Origin: Ampelomyces quisqualis | Lineage: Eukaryota > Ascomycota > Dothideomycetes > Pleosporales > Phaeosphaeriaceae | NCBI GenBank assembly: GCA_018398575.1 | Contig: JAGTXZ010000005.1 | Coordinates: forward strand, 682,001 to 746,000 | DNA: 64,000 bases | Direction of reading: 5' to 3' | In this document: positions 1-12,473 of the stretch, in pieces | How the letters are laid out: each line of letters begins with the position of its first letter | How positions within the stretch are numbered: position 1 is the stretch's first letter | Translations under genes and position numbers: made by a program | Notes under the pieces: model-generated | The model's input: only the letters and a program-made list of their open reading frames with translations | What the model was told of the DNA's origin: nothing | The model's database searches: none

Positions 1-1270
1 ATCAAGATGATCAAGAACCACAGGCAAATACCAGCTATCCAGATCAAAGTCGACCTAAACCTCGAGGTTTTCGGTGGCTGCGGGAGTGGCTTGTCTTCAG
101 CTTTATCGCCGCATGGCATGCTCTTCTCGCTGAAGTGAGGTACATCTGGTAGAGGCTTTGATAGTCGCTTATTTGGCGAACGAGGCGGCACGCTGTCCTT
201 TGGTGGCACCGGCGGTGGTCGAGTAGATACTGTAATATGGCGGCTCCGAAGCTGTGCGTCATTCGGTGCAGACTTTGTCATAGCGATTCTCTGTTTGAGC
301 ATGAGGTACATTGGAGAGAGACACCACCGTGGCAAATGAAGGAGGTGGATGCACATACACCTACGCTAACCCAACTCGTACTAGCAGTTGTACGACCCAC
401 TGAAACTTCACCAGTTACTCACACAAAGCCGACATACATTCTAGAAATACTGTCTGGCTACGATGAAACAGCAATGTTTTTACTCGGCGGTAAGCACAAA
501 GAATGTTTAGGCAATAAGACAGTAGCAAACATTACCGTACCAAAGCAGCAAACATCCACCAATCATTTACACATATAACAACGGCTTATTATGGCCACAC
601 ATCATAGAAATCGTCCGACCTTCGTACAATATCGTGTCCAGGTCAGACATCACCTTATTAAAACCACTCTTAGCTATTGATTTTAGCCTCCGAAATCATA
701 GAGATGTCCGGTATATATTTACATACGAGCATACACCTCAGTATAAGTGCTGCTTCCCAGAAGCCATCGCTCAAAATTCGCCATTCAAACACCTGTACCT
801 CACGTTAAGCAGGGATATAGAAAATATCAAGAAAACTCAAGTTCTTAGTATACAAATTCACAATCACTGCCAGTGTACGATGCGCCACAATCTCAACCAA
901 TAAAATCTTCGCTATAGAAAAGTAGGACTATCTCATTTCTGCAGATTTGCCCAAGCCTAGGGCTTCTGTCATCAAGACAAGAAGACGTTTCCATGGTTCC
1001 AATCAATGTGCAAGGAGTCATTGAATATGGACATCGCCTTCCTCAGCACCGCACAATGGTGTTGTGTCGACACATGAACCAAAGTAGACGGACAATGGAG
1101 CTCAAACTCATTGTTGAGAAATTCTTTGTAATATTGTTCTTTACTCGACAAGGACTTAGCATTCACGCACACATCACTATTTACAAGGCTGGAATAAAAT
1201 TACCTAGTTACCTCCGCTGCTCCGCCAGATCACCTACACAAGACCATACAAAAACAGTCCCTTTTAAACA
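1..1270. other. intergenic region, no gene supported
   Basis: AT-moderate sequence with several short open stretches, but none begins at an ATG with coding character, and no splice pattern or family resemblance was found. It probably holds the upstream region of the orphan gene that starts at 1271. Confidence 0.5.
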
Positions 1271-2514
1271 ATGGCTAGTACGCCTAAAATTCGTCACTCT
1301 ACTCGCACTAGAGCGCCTACACAGAAATTAATAGCTTCAGTACTATCTGCTCGAGTCGAAAAGCGCCGCTCACCACGCCTTGCTCGGTTGAACACTGTTC
1401 AGATACAGGTCATCACACAACACGTTGCCGTCACTCGAACCCGAATCACACTCTCAGAATTCATCATTAACGATACATCAAGCCCTACAATCTCCAAGGA
1501 AGAAGACCAAGACGAAGACGAAGGAGATGACGACACTGACTCAATCGACGCCTCGGACGTATCTTCTGTCGCCGGCGAGGAGAATCTAACAATTTCCAAC
1601 GACAACCTCGAGTACATGGCTGGCGATTCTCTTGATCGCCGCGACTCCTACGATTCTCGTCTGCAGTCCGGCAATGAGGCGTACATGCTTGATGATTTTG
1701 TCGTGGGCAGTGAAGAGGACAGCGATTGTTCCGAAGCAGAAAGCGAGATTACAATCATGCAGTCTGTTCAGGATGAGGAGTATGGATCTGAGGCTGATTC
1801 TGAGGCACCTGTGAGCCGTCCTCGACGCAGCACTCGTCTAGATTCGGCAGTATCGGTAAGCTCCACGACCTCATCAGGGTCGGAGAGCTCGGGTTTGTTC
1901 GTCACCGACGGCCGCGAAGAACTGCCTGGAGAGCTCCCCTTCGACGATGACTTTTTCCGACCTATTGAGAGTCATATAGAGCCTGCAGAGGTTGCAGAGG
2001 AGATCACCGAGGCTGTGATCAGGTTTGGGCGCCGCTGCAATCGATTCGCTGTGCCGATATGCTTGGAACTCACACGCAGATTTTCCGAAGACGCGGAAGT
2101 CGTTGAAGCAATTCAATTGGCCGTAGATCGTGGCTTTTGCACTTTCAAGCAGGTGAGTGACGAGAAAATGCTCTGTGTCATCGGTAGTTCCGTTCCACAG
2201 TCTCGGTCTTTCAGTTAGCTCCCTTCACGCCTATTCTCAAGTGCTCCAGTGCAGACATTCTGCGTGCATTTAAAATTCCTTGTCTCAGCCTAGTTTCACT
2301 TCAAATTAAAGTCTGTCAGTTCGTGATATATTTTGCAAATCAACCCTTAGTCGACTTCAGTCAACAAATTCATTTTGCGTCATCATATGTTTTCTGGTTT
2401 CCATCGCATCATGTAGAGACGCAACCTGACACGAGACAGATTTTTGGGTTACAGGTTACTGTGCAAAAGATCTACTTCTACTCTCCAGTCTCTCCTTTCA
2501 CTCTCGCACGCTAG
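1271..2514 (+). CDS. hypothetical acidic/serine-rich protein, two exons
   Basis: Not recognised. The first exon (1271-2152) starts at ATG and encodes a basic, arginine-rich N-terminus (about residues 1-45). A long Asp/Glu/Ser-rich tract follows (about 75-230), and then a more ordered segment (about 240-294). The open frame would run on to 2218, but CAG|GTGAGT at 2152/2153 is a strong donor. A TTTCAG acceptor ends at 2214 and keeps phase 0. The second exon (2215-2514) then stays open for 99 sense codons to a TAG, giving 393 aa. The second exon is hydrophobic and aromatic-rich with no recognisable domain, so it is less certain than the first. The charge pattern suggests a nuclear or chromatin protein, but that is inference only. 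No related neighbour gives context. Confidence 0.5.
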
Positions 2515-3131
2515 CTCTAATCTAGCTTCAAGATAGACTCAAAATAAACGAACGATAGGTTGATATAATCCTGCAGAATTTTCATCTAACACCAGATATC
2601 TAGCAGCTTACACTCGCGAAAATTTATTTATTTATCTGCGTTTGTCGAGCCTGAGCTGACGTATCTAACCCGGCAGAGTATCGCGGGCTAATATGCTCGT
2701 CTAACAACCTGATAATTGGTAACAAGCTTCGGGAAAAATGATGTGGTTATTTACGTGTAATTTGGGCAGCTGTGGATCGACTTTGGTACTCTATCTTGAG
2801 GCCTTTGGTTGCCCTCTGAAAGGGAGGCTAACTTCTGACTCTAGTAAGAAGGCGATGCCGCCATCTCAATTTGTGACGAACATAGCAGACGTTCTTTAGG
2901 AAAACTTTAGGAGATGTTTGATACAGGATTCTAGGCGTTGCTGTGAAGTTTTAGCTGAAGTATTGTCATTTCTCTCAGGCCAGGGTGCATCTCTCGACGA
3001 AGGGATATACGTTATGTCTAAAGTATATACAGTGAAGTTTAACTAAGCTTAGCAGCGATAAGATAGCCTGAGGACTTAATAGCAGAGCTGGTCAACTACG
3101 AGACCTCAAACTATTACCCGGCGTACACCAT
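2515..3131. other. intergenic region, no gene supported
   Basis: AT-rich spacer with many stops in all frames, lying between the orphan gene and the 3' end of the GH6 gene. It probably includes the 3' untranslated regions of both. Confidence 0.5.
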
Positions 3132-4452
3132 CTACACGAGGGCGGGGTTGGCGTTCTTCAACAGCATCTCGAAGTAAGCCTGGAACCAAGTTCCGGCCTC
3201 GGGAGCCGGCTTGAAAGCAGACGACTTTCCGCAGAAGCCGTCGTAGCGAACAGCAGATTGGTCAGAAGTACCGTCAGACTAGACAGATATATTAGCCTCG
3301 TGATATTGGAAGGATAAATTTGTCGTAAACTCACCTCGCCACCGGGCTTGACCCACACAAGAGCGTCAACAAGTTCGTTGCCAGTGTTGGTAGTCGGGCG
3401 CAGTCCAAATCCTGCACCGGAGACGTTACACCAATCTCCCCATGCTTGCTGACCGGTGGGTTGTTTCCCTGATCGGCCAACGTCGACGATGAAGTGAGCA
3501 GGGAAACCCTCGGCGCGGAGCAACGGCGCGAAGGAGTTGATGAAGCGCTCCTCGTCACAGTTTTTGTTTCCCTGAGTGATGCTGCTGCAAGTCGAGATCC
3601 TGTAAGGGTTGTAGTTGGAGACATTGGTGACGATACCACGGACACCACGGGGCGATCCAGCAGCCTTGTAAACTTTGGAGTAGAATTTGGCAGCAGGACC
3701 AATGTTGGCTTCCCAGCCGAGCCATCCAGCGTGGCCACCGTCGAGGTACATGTCAACGTTGGGCAGGTTGAGGGTCTTCAGGGCGTAGACAGTCAGTTCC
3801 TCATAGTATGGGGCTGCGCGCGCACACTTGGCCACGCCCATGTTTGTGATCATGTTGGCAAGTGCTGATCGAAATTAGTAAGAATTCCGCGATTTTTGAA
3901 TTGTATTAAAAGGTACTTACAGTCAGGCTCAATAGCAAGGTTAACCTTGATGTTAGGGTACTTTTTGATGATGGCAGCAATCTTGTCGATATACTCCGTC
4001 TTGTAGATGTTGGCGCCATCCTTGTCAATCGCCAACTCTCCGTTGGATGCAAGGGCAGCGCAGTCACGGTCCGGCAAGTCGTACACAACGAAAGTGGCCA
4101 TGAGCTTTGATCCTGCGGCATTCTTGCTTTTGATGTCTGCAAGGTAGCTCTCGAGAAGAGGGATCTTTGCCCTTGTATCCATCCACACAAAAGAACCGAC
4201 CTTCGCGACAGCTGAGGCCGCAGGCTTCAGTGAGGCGGGGAGAGATGGGATGGCCAGAGTGTGAATTTCAGAGGAGTAGTATGGGTTAGCATACCAGTCC
4301 TTGCCAGCAAATGGGTTGCCAGTCGCTGCAGCTGCAGTAGTGGTGGCGGAGATTGTGCGAGTGCTGGATGTTCTGGGAACATTTGTAGCCTGCGGCATGG
4401 CGCTGGTGAGACCTGCTGCAAGAGCAGCCGTGAGGAGGATGTTGGATAACAT
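3132..4452 (-). CDS. GH6 cellobiohydrolase (exoglucanase 2 type) without CBM1
   Basis: Secreted cellulase releasing cellobiose from non-reducing chain ends. Three exons on the minus strand: 4452-3921, 3864-3335 and 3278-3132, totalling 402 aa. The chosen ATG at 4452 is followed at once by a hydrophobic signal peptide (about residues 1-18), whereas an upstream ATG at 4572 has no such start. A short Thr/Ser/Ala linker (about 25-45) leads straight into the catalytic domain. GH6 hallmarks are present: VVYDLPDRDCAA with the catalytic aspartate, IEPDSLAN formed across the first intron, YLDGGHAGWLGW, GRSGKQPTGQ, WGDWCN and WVKPGGE followed by SDGTSD. There is no Cys-rich CBM1 before the linker, so this is the catalytic-only architecture. 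The first intron (donor GTAAGT, 56 nt) and the second (GTGAGT, 56 nt) are standard. Family assignment is firm; expression on cellulose is inferred. Confidence 0.95.
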
Positions 4453-6635
4453 CTTGCGGGACTGTAGCGAGGAGAGATGGAGAGAATGTGGAAGAGCGTG
4501 GGGAGGTATAAAACGGACGACCCGAAGCCATATTTGTATGCAGAAGCTGAAGAGTGATTGACCCTTCATCAATATCTAAATTACCTTCGTTGGGTTCAGC
4601 CGGTGTACCCTTCCGTGAAGCCGCCATCTTGTGGCAACTGAAGATCTCATCGAGGTCATTTGACACGTACAACATGGTACCTGCGCATCTTCATCTTCCA
4701 GAAGTATCATGGAATCTCGTTCACACTGCCCAGGCCTTTCCCCACACTGGAGTGCATGATATTGCGCAGTTGAACGTTTTGCGGAGACGACCCTGTACAA
4801 TCCGACCTCCCAGTGGAAGCGACAGATGTTGTGGGTGACCGAGATATCCTATTAGAGTTACCGGTGGGTGATCCCAGACTGTCAAGGCTTGGTATTGCCT
4901 TAAGCTAGTCCTGGCCCGGGCTCGAGCGCGCTTTGAATTATCTTGTGTTCATCTAAGTGTTACGTTAGCGTCCATAGTAGTCGATTATACTTCGCATTTG
5001 GAAACAACTAGTAGATATCTAATTCGTCTGCGACGGAAGCTGTAGGTCGATGTACTTAGATATTGGTGGGGACTAGAGGGCAGAAGAGCCGTTGGGTCTT
5101 TCGAGCCTCAAAATCCTTCAAAAGTCACTCGCGAGTTCTCGTGCTTCAACAGACGTTCTTGGGAGCGAACCTTCTCTGTGCGACCGAACCACGCGTAGAA
5201 GTTGTTATCGTGAGTTTATGTTGCACAGCATTACATAGATCCGAGCTACCCAAGCGACTACCCGCGGCCGGGTTGGGTATATGACGAACGCTGGGTTGAG
5301 ACCTGGGTTCGGGGCGAATTTACCAGGTCGATAGCCACGGAACAATATATTGTCGGCAGCAACTATATTGCAATCACGACCACTCGCCTAGGCAGGCATG
5401 ACGTCGCCTCGAGGCTCCGACTTCAGATGGACTGCTTACGGTAACAATGATCGATTTCAACTCCGTACAGTAGTCCAAGAACAATTCCTGGCACAGTCGG
5501 AGAATCAAAGATTTCGAAGATAGGTAATGTGTGGAGATTTTATCTGATGCGAGACAGATTGACGTAGTGCTTGACATGGCGCCAGCTGGCCTTGGTGGTA
5601 GCTTCGCGAAATTGCCTAGTCACGTTCTCAATTCTTAACACCAGGACGAACCTAGTTCACCTCTCATGAGGCCTTGGCATTATCTTGGATCTATTTGCTC
5701 AGCGCATGTTACTGGATGCGCTGAGAAATGATCGCTCGTGGCGCTGGCCAAGTGTGGAGCATTGGGAGGAAGCGCAATCTACCAGTTTTGGGGGGCTCAG
5801 GCGCTTCAGAAATCTACAATGTCATATCTGAGTCCCTACCACCAGGCCCTAGAACACCTCGTGAGCGCTCGAGTGCAAGCCTGAGGTGATTCAGACATTA
5901 CTAAGTGAATTGGTGGCATGCTGAAAAGACATTGTAAGCTCTGCGACAGATTGTACCTTCCCAGACAACGTTTGGTCGCGCCTTGGAGATAGTCGGACAG
6001 CGACATTCAGATGCAATGTTTAATGTAGAGTGAGGTGTAGGAACAGGCGGTCTCACGTTCGATGCACATGTACTCCGTACTCCGTACCGTCCGTTGACAA
6101 GTACGCTAGAACGTAATAATGCTGAATAACCCGTTTTCTGTGTATGAAAACGTCCGTGCATCATAAATCAATTCAAAGCTACTGCAACGCTACGGAGTAC
6201 AGCTTCTCTAACTCGCCGTTTTTGAAGCTGACTTTTTGTTGTTAAGTAATAAGGCAAAGCAGGTGTCTTGGAAAGGATCTGTTTTCTCGTCTGTGCGTTC
6301 TAGAATGCCGCCGAAAACGTCTTCGAAACGTCCTCTAATACCCGGTGCTTTCCACCAGATATGCAAGGAGGCGGTACGGGACGCAATTGCGCAGACACAT
6401 CACGAATGTTGTCACGATGCTCACATACACGGGCTATAAAGACAGAAAAGACATTGAATAATAATCCAGTTCCTTTCCGTCAAACATCAGAACCTCATTG
6501 CACTACATTGTAACCTTGGAAATCATATCCACCAAATGCTTGATCCCAACCGCCGCAAGATTACGCCCTCACAACATTACATACAGACAAATATGCATCA
6601 AAACGCCATTGCGATGCTATCGTGAATCCAAACTA
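4453..6635. other. long intergenic region between GH6 and Mid1 genes
   Basis: About 2.2 kb with no supported gene. It contains the divergent upstream side of the GH6 gene and the 3' side of the Mid1 gene. Tandem copies of TACTCCGTA occur at 6071-6079 and 6078-6086, and the reverse complement TACGGAGTA at 6191-6199. Short open frames here lack splice logic and recognisable protein character. Confidence 0.5.
6071..6086. repeat. overlapping TACTCCGTA motif pair
   Basis: Two copies of TACTCCGTA overlap by two bases. The same nonamer or its reverse complement recurs at 6191, 8996, 9003, 9180, 9263, 19072, 32497, 36043 and 45163, always outside coding exons. Confidence 0.7.
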
Positions 6636-8650
6636 TCATAACATACTCGCCGCAACCAGCACTGCCATCAAAACTGCAAGACCCAACCTGGCGTCCAACA
6701 TTCCAACCGCACCCCGAATATTCAGCTTAACCACCGCCCCCGGGAAATTGCACCTGAGTTCCCTATCTTTCGGGTCTCTTTTTCCGTACGCCAATTCCTT
6801 CGCCGGACTGTTCGGACACGCAAAGGCCAATTTCGCAGGACAGCTGCGCACTATATCAAAGCACAGATCTTCACAGGGTAGCATTTCCTTGTACGGACCC
6901 AACGGAGTGACAGGGTCGATGCCGGGATTTCGTGTGCTGTTGTAGCCAAGACGCAATCGTCTTGTGTCGTTGAACTCCTTGGAAACGTTGCCGCCAAACG
7001 TGAGGGAGCCATCACTTAGCGGCGCATTTATGTTCCGTGGTTGTAGCCAATTGCCAGGCGCTTCCCAGTCTTCGCAGCGTGGTATAAGGACAGAGCAGAG
7101 CCAGCTCTTGTAATCTTTCTCGCAGTCTTTGCAAGTGCGGGCGAGCGAGTACTGGGCTTCGGCGGCGGTGTCGCATGCGACTTGTGCGAGGGAGCGGCTG
7201 AAGTTGGCGTAGTAGTCTTTCGCTAGGTTGTCGTAGCGGGCTTTGAGTTTTTTTTCGTCGTCTCTGAAGTTGGGGTTCGAGGGGACAGCGTAGGCGACTG
7301 AATCGCAGAAATCGAGGTCGAAGATGACTTGGCAGGTGTCATCTGGGTGCTTGTTAGCTTGGAGTAGAGAGGGAGAGCCTGGGTTCGAGTGTACACACCA
7401 GCTTTCGTGGTAAAGTTGAACTGTTGGAAGACCATGCCACCGCTGCGTACTGAAGTATTTCCAGGGAGTTGCAATACGTCCTGCCCGCCTTGTACAGTCA
7501 AGAAGCCATTGTACGTTTTGCCAGCTTTCAGGCCTTGCAGATGAAATTGCGCCTTTGGAAGATCTCCCCCAAATTTGGTCGTGATGCTTACTTCATCGGT
7601 GATGTTTGTTGTGCGATTGGAATTCTGAATTGCGCATAACGAACGCTCGAGGCCAGTGACGGGAGTAACCTTGTCGGATTCGAATGCGTACATCCTGAAG
7701 GGGTTACGTTGCCTCCACTTATCGACGTCGCGTGTGACCACGTCACTGAGGTTGTAGGTAATGAAGAGCGCGGATTCGCTGTCCGTGTCGATCATGAAAA
7801 GGAAGGGGTCGTTACCATTATAGCTGTGATACGGCCCATTGGTGCTAGCAGCCAGGTCGAACTGCCAGCTCCCAAACCAGCCATTCTCAAGAGTTGGCGC
7901 AGATATGCCTATGAAGATGTCCGAGTCGGCTTGCAGACTAAAGTTGGCGAAGCCGTTCTCAAAGATGATACCGCTTGGTGGAGTAGCGAGGCCGTTGATA
8001 GAGTCCGGTCCCGGCTTCTGGTTCCGTGATGATGTCGAAACAAACATTACGAGCTGTGGATGGTTCTTCGGCGCTGCGGTACCATTGGTAGGCGAGTTGG
8101 GCTGCTTGCACGTGTTGGCCGATATCCAGATGCGATTTTCCGCCTGTCTCCTCCTCGGCTCGTTGTCTTCGTTGCCAATACCCGTGGCCTTTCCGTCCAC
8201 GGCAACATCATCTGAGGGGTCCTCAGTCGCATCATCCAGCCCTCGAGCTTCCAGCGCATCGAGTGTAGCTTTGTCCGCCCTTGTGAGACGCTTTTGACCC
8301 CTCTTCAGCACAAAATATGCCGTCTGTCCTGGATCAATATCTAGTTCTCTCTTCTCGTTGTTCTTGAGCTCTTTCGGCTGTGAATCTTGTGGTTCCTGTC
8401 GACCTAGAAGACTCCGATCGAAGTAGTCAAATTCCGGCGCATAGCTATCGCCGCTCTGAATATTGTCATCTCGAAGCTGTGCAATCGCAGATGTAGCGGC
8501 GCCGAAGACTGGCTGTTCGCGAGCCTCTACCGTGGGCGCGGCAGGGTCGTCTGCAGCGTGCGCCAGGCGAGAGATGATGGACAGAAGGGCGACTGCGACG
8601 ACAGATATCGGCCGTCTAGACCGCGTCGGGCTGGATTGTATGAGTAGCAT
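6636..8650 (-). CDS. Mid1-type stretch-activated calcium channel regulatory subunit
   Basis: Regulatory partner of the Cch1 plasma-membrane calcium channel, required for calcium influx during growth and stress. Two exons: 8650-7399 and 7342-6636, joined in phase 1 by a 56-nt intron (donor GTGTGT, acceptor CCAG), giving 652 aa. Residues 1-32 form a signal sequence ending in LAHA. A long acidic, poorly ordered stretch follows to about residue 165. The extracellular Mid1 domain then begins with segments such as RIWISANTCKQP and NGWFGSWQFDLA. The second exon opens with DDTCQVIFDLDFC and continues through the conserved cysteine-rich C-terminal region (pairs such as CKDC, and CEDLCFDIVRSCP). The protein ends in a hydrophobic run (LAVLMAVLVAASML) that fits a membrane or GPI-type tail. 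Several Asn-x-Ser/Thr sites agree with secretion. Length and order match fungal Mid1. Confidence 0.9.
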
Positions 8651-8964
8651 TGCCCGCTATGCTGCGGTTTGCTACAAACCCTAGGAAAGCATTCAGGTCT
8701 CGACAGGGCGCAGGGATTGCGCTGGAGAGGTCATAAGCGCTCGGCGCTTGTGGTTACGACATGAATCCTCTGGGGAATTGCGGCGCAGATCAGCGAGACG
8801 TAGGAACTTGGAGGCGCAGTTGGGTCCAGCTCGACTTTCGACGCTCAGGGTCGCCGTGAGGCTGAAGCAGAGATCGGCATGCCAAGACATGTGGCTATCC
8901 GTCACTAGCGCGTTACGAAGGAGCTCATATTTTGAGCGTCAGGAGTCAGTGCATGCGGCTGTAC

Positions 8965-8972
8965 CACGTGAC
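8965..8972. promoter_or_regulatory. possible Cbf1-type E-box (CACGTGAC)
   Basis: This is the reverse complement of GTCACGTG, the core bound by Cbf1-like bHLH factors, one of which is encoded at 43141-44070. It lies about 315 bp upstream of the Mid1 start. A single 8-mer is weak evidence, and regulation is inference. Confidence 0.25.
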
Positions 8973-8995
8973 ACCTGTATTTGTTTGCTTGGCTA

Positions 8996-9011
8996 TACTC
9001 CGTACTCCGTA
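8996..9011. repeat. overlapping TACTCCGTA motif pair
   Basis: Same arrangement as at 6071-6086: two nonamers sharing two bases, in the intergenic region. Further single copies follow at 9180 and 9263. Confidence 0.7.
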
Positions 9012-9550
9012 CAGAGATGCGCGTGTATTCTGGTAGCTACACGTTGCTTGTGCACCGTTACGCCCCGCTACTTCTCAATGCCCGAGCTTCGTGTACTGCC
9101 CAATCTCATCAACCAACGACCATCCCCAAGTCATGTAACCATACCCTTCACGTATAAGCCGACAGAACTCGATGAGCTCTACTCCGTACCACCTAGAGCA
9201 CACCTCTACCCGAACGTGGAATGTACCTCCTCTCAAGACTTGCCGCATTAGCAGCGTTCGGGTACTCCGTAGTGTTGACGGAAATTTCATTCCGTGACGG
9301 CTTCACACACGCATTCATACCTCTTCAAGCCGTTCGTCGCTGAACTGATCGTGAGCGGTTTGCATCACACCAGCCACCACGTATCCCCAGTTCTGATCAT
9401 TGAGATTTGATGTAGGATTTCGACGTGGCGATGTAACGCGTTGTCCAGCACGAAGCCGAGCAGGTACAAAGCTGGCCGGCACAGACCGCTCCTAAGAGGT
9501 AAAGGACAAAACGTTCCGTGCCGCGTGCACGTCTATACTGGTCTTTCCTT

Positions 9551-11901
9551 TCAATGGTAGTTTCCGTACACTTGTGAGGGGTCAATGATGATAGAATCGT
9601 CCAAGTTCGTGAAGGCCAGGATCTCGGAATTGACATTGAAAGCGTCTGCATCATCAAATGTGATGTCCAGACTCTGTTGTGTCTGTAGTGGAGTCATGTA
9701 ATTTCTTCACATGAAAAGTTAGTCAATCATCGCGAGTCATGCGAGTTAGACTTACGGGTCCCAATTGCCCCAAAGCTGGGCTATCATTTGGTCGTCCAGA
9801 TGTACGTCTCCGTCCCCGTTTGTAGCTTGCGGCTTCTCTGGAATGCCTAGGTCCGCGAGTCGCCCAGGTGTCTCTTCTGTTACCATCTTCGTAAACCCAA
9901 TTTGCTCCATGCCTCGCACCAACTTCATACAGGTCTCGATGTGAGTGTTGTATTGTGGCGTTCTCGTATGCGCATATGCCAGAATGAAAATAATGGTCAG
10001 CCGTAGGATGCACGTGCTGTCGAAGGCCGTGAGACTCGAAAGAGTCCCATGATCCGCCATCTGCTGCAGTATTGCAACGCTCTTCTGCGCCGCATCGATG
10101 CATATCTTGCCCATGCGCTCAAACCAAACCTTTTTGCTAGGTACTAGGACATTGTTCTTAATAACGAGATAAAGAAGGAAAGGTCGGGTGAGAAGAATCG
10201 TTGTGCTCCAGTAGTGAAGATGTAGAACGGCGACTGCACGTTTGTGGGTTGGCGGTGTGGGGACATCATATTTCAGATGCGCCGGCATCTGCCGGTACCA
10301 CTTCTGTAATAATAGTAGTGAATTTGATACTGTGGAAAACGATATGGAATTGGCATGGCGCTCTGTGTAGACAGCTTGCACAATTTCATTCTTGAGCCGA
10401 CACAGTGAAACCGAAGTATCTTGCCATGCTAGCGGCATGTGTAGCCCCCGGTAAAGCATCTGATATCAGTTGGCATGAGTGATTCATGGATCGTTTATGT
10501 CATGGACTTACTTGCTCTGATGAGATTGGTGTAGTGACTTTGGTGAAACGTTCGTCGATAATGGAAGGACTCCCACCTCTCGACGCCAACTCTTGTTCAA
10601 GGAGGAATAAGGTCCACCATATTCGACGATTTTGCTCACGCTCTAAAGTCGTTGCTGATTCTGCAAGCTGGTCGCGATGGAGGCCGAGAGAGAATGCCAT
10701 TTGCACACTGGCGCCAATGTAAAGGTACGCACTCACTCTCGAACAAAGGTTTTCCATGGCTATGCTCTGCAGGCTGTCAGCGAGGTACAATCACACTCAT
10801 ATTGGTAACAGACCATGATAGCCATGGCGCGAATACTTTCCATATCAGCCTCATCGTACACAGTAGGTATCAGTCGCTTCGCGAGTGCAATATAGTCTTG
10901 AGACGTCTTTTGGTCAGACGCTGCTGGCCAGTTCGATGGTGGAGGGTTGCCGTTTGTTCCAGAATAGTTTGCAGCCCCTATGGCCAGGATACAGTACAGC
11001 GAGCACATCCAAGAGCTCGAAGACGATAGAAATGACCCTTGGTATGTATCCTCCACCCGCCGCAGCAAGGTCTCCACAGGGTATAACCAATAGGTGCAAT
11101 GGACATCTTCGAGAAACCTTGACACATAGATGTCACAGAGTTTCCGGGGAGGAAGATAGAAGCTTTCTTCCACGCCAGAATCAGTCGGTGGAGATGGCGC
11201 AGGCAGCGAAGGCGGATATTGGCCCACTCTTGGTGTAGGGATGATAGAAGGGTTCTTGCGTTGGATGCCTAGTGTCACGACCGCTGCGTTGAAGGGTATT
11301 TCACTATGAGCACCAACATATCGAAATTTTCCGCCCGAGTCTTTCATCATACAGCCGAGGGGCTCATGGAGTTCACTAACATCTTGCTCCTCGCCATCAT
11401 CAACACTTTCACTATCTTCAGGCGAGGAGTGGTTGTGGGTGAAGAAGCCATCCGGTTGTTGCACAGAGAAACTGCCGTCCTTGATTGCTTTGGCAATGGT
11501 CCGGAGAGACTGCAGATTGAGTTCGTGACCCGGAAAGAAATGCTCCAAGATACGCATAGAGCACTGGTATTCCTCTTCAGTAACATGATAGTAGGGCCTC
11601 TTCCTCCTTGGTGTGGCAATTGTGCATGCCGCACCAGTACGAGCGCAATATCGACATGGTCCTGGTACTGATCGAGGTCAGACTCTGCTGAGCGCCAGGG
11701 TGGGTCACCATGGCCTTTTTGGAAAACCATTTTACATACTAGGATCAATACACTATAATCTCACTTAGTGTCTTGGCATTGACCTCTGGAAGACGCGCTC
11801 CTCACCTTTGTCTTCCGACTTCGACACCGGTCACAGGAGGAGTGGACTCGGTGCGCATTCGGCGCCCTTGCGGCGCGCGGCGCCCCAGAAAGGTCCGCCA
11901 T
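9551..11901 (-). CDS. Zn2Cys6 fungal-specific transcription factor, six exons
   Basis: Predicted nuclear DNA-binding regulator of 691 aa. Exons: 11901-11806, 11752-11740 (13 nt), 11667-10814, 10766-10512, 10459-9756 and 9704-9551. The summed length keeps frame throughout. The zinc cluster is split over the first three exons. Exon 1 gives CDRCRSRKTK, the 13-nt exon gives CIDP, and exon 3 completes GPCRYCARTGAAC, so all six cysteines are present with C-x2-C-x6-C-x7-C-x2-C-x6-C spacing. The middle region is the fungal-specific regulator domain (about residues 230-500), with the segment YLYIGASVQMAFSLGLHRDQ and the RRIWWTLFLLE core. The last exon is acidic (DITFDDADAF) and may activate transcription. 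It is the nearest intact gene to the decayed SnoaL/amidohydrolase/dioxygenase relics at 13-16 kb, so it may have been their pathway regulator (inference). The target pathway is unknown. Confidence 0.85.
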
Positions 11902-12473
11902 TGTGAGCCAACAACAGCCCCGCTCAGACGACGATGACCTGGAAAGGATAAATGAGTATCATTCGGCAGTGTTACAACACGTCAAGAAGAATGTGGATGG
12001 GACCAAAACACGCCCCATGAGAATGAGTGGAAAGGCGAACCCAGCTTTAGCGGCACGCGGGGAACATCCGCCCGTGGGGGCCGTGCTCGCACCTGCAGAA
12101 TTGAGATGTAGTGTTTAATGGTAACATATCGGCAATGAAGCTGTCGAATCATGTTCGACTGTCTTAAGACAGCTTGATATGAAGGCTTTTAATCTCCAGA
12201 AAGCTATTGAGAAAATGCATTTGCTCTCCTTCTCGTCTTGATCCCGATGGCTTTTCAGCAAGTTTGGGTACGGGAGGACTAGCATGATTCTTGAAACAAT
12301 GCGTGTAAGGGAGTACGAAGTAACACACGGCCACCGGAAGATATGTCAGCTCCTGTAACAGGTGAGGTGCGGTTCACACCAGCCGTCCCAGCCTAAAGGC
12401 CTTTTGCGAACCGGATAGTTAGCGCGGTTAATGTTCTTCGTGTAGACGGACGCATACAAACCGAATTTGGTTG
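11902..12473. other. upstream region of the Zn2Cys6 gene, no gene supported
   Basis: Promoter side of the regulator, running up to the left end of the MITE-like element. No coding frame with family resemblance was found. Confidence 0.45.

Larger units (their letters stand above)
8651..9550. other. intergenic region between Mid1 and the Zn2Cys6 gene
   Basis: No gene supported. It holds the Mid1 promoter side and the 3' side of the regulator. Motifs seen: CACGTGAC at 8965-8972, and TACTCCGTA at 8996-9004, 9003-9011, 9180-9188 and 9263-9271. Confidence 0.55.
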
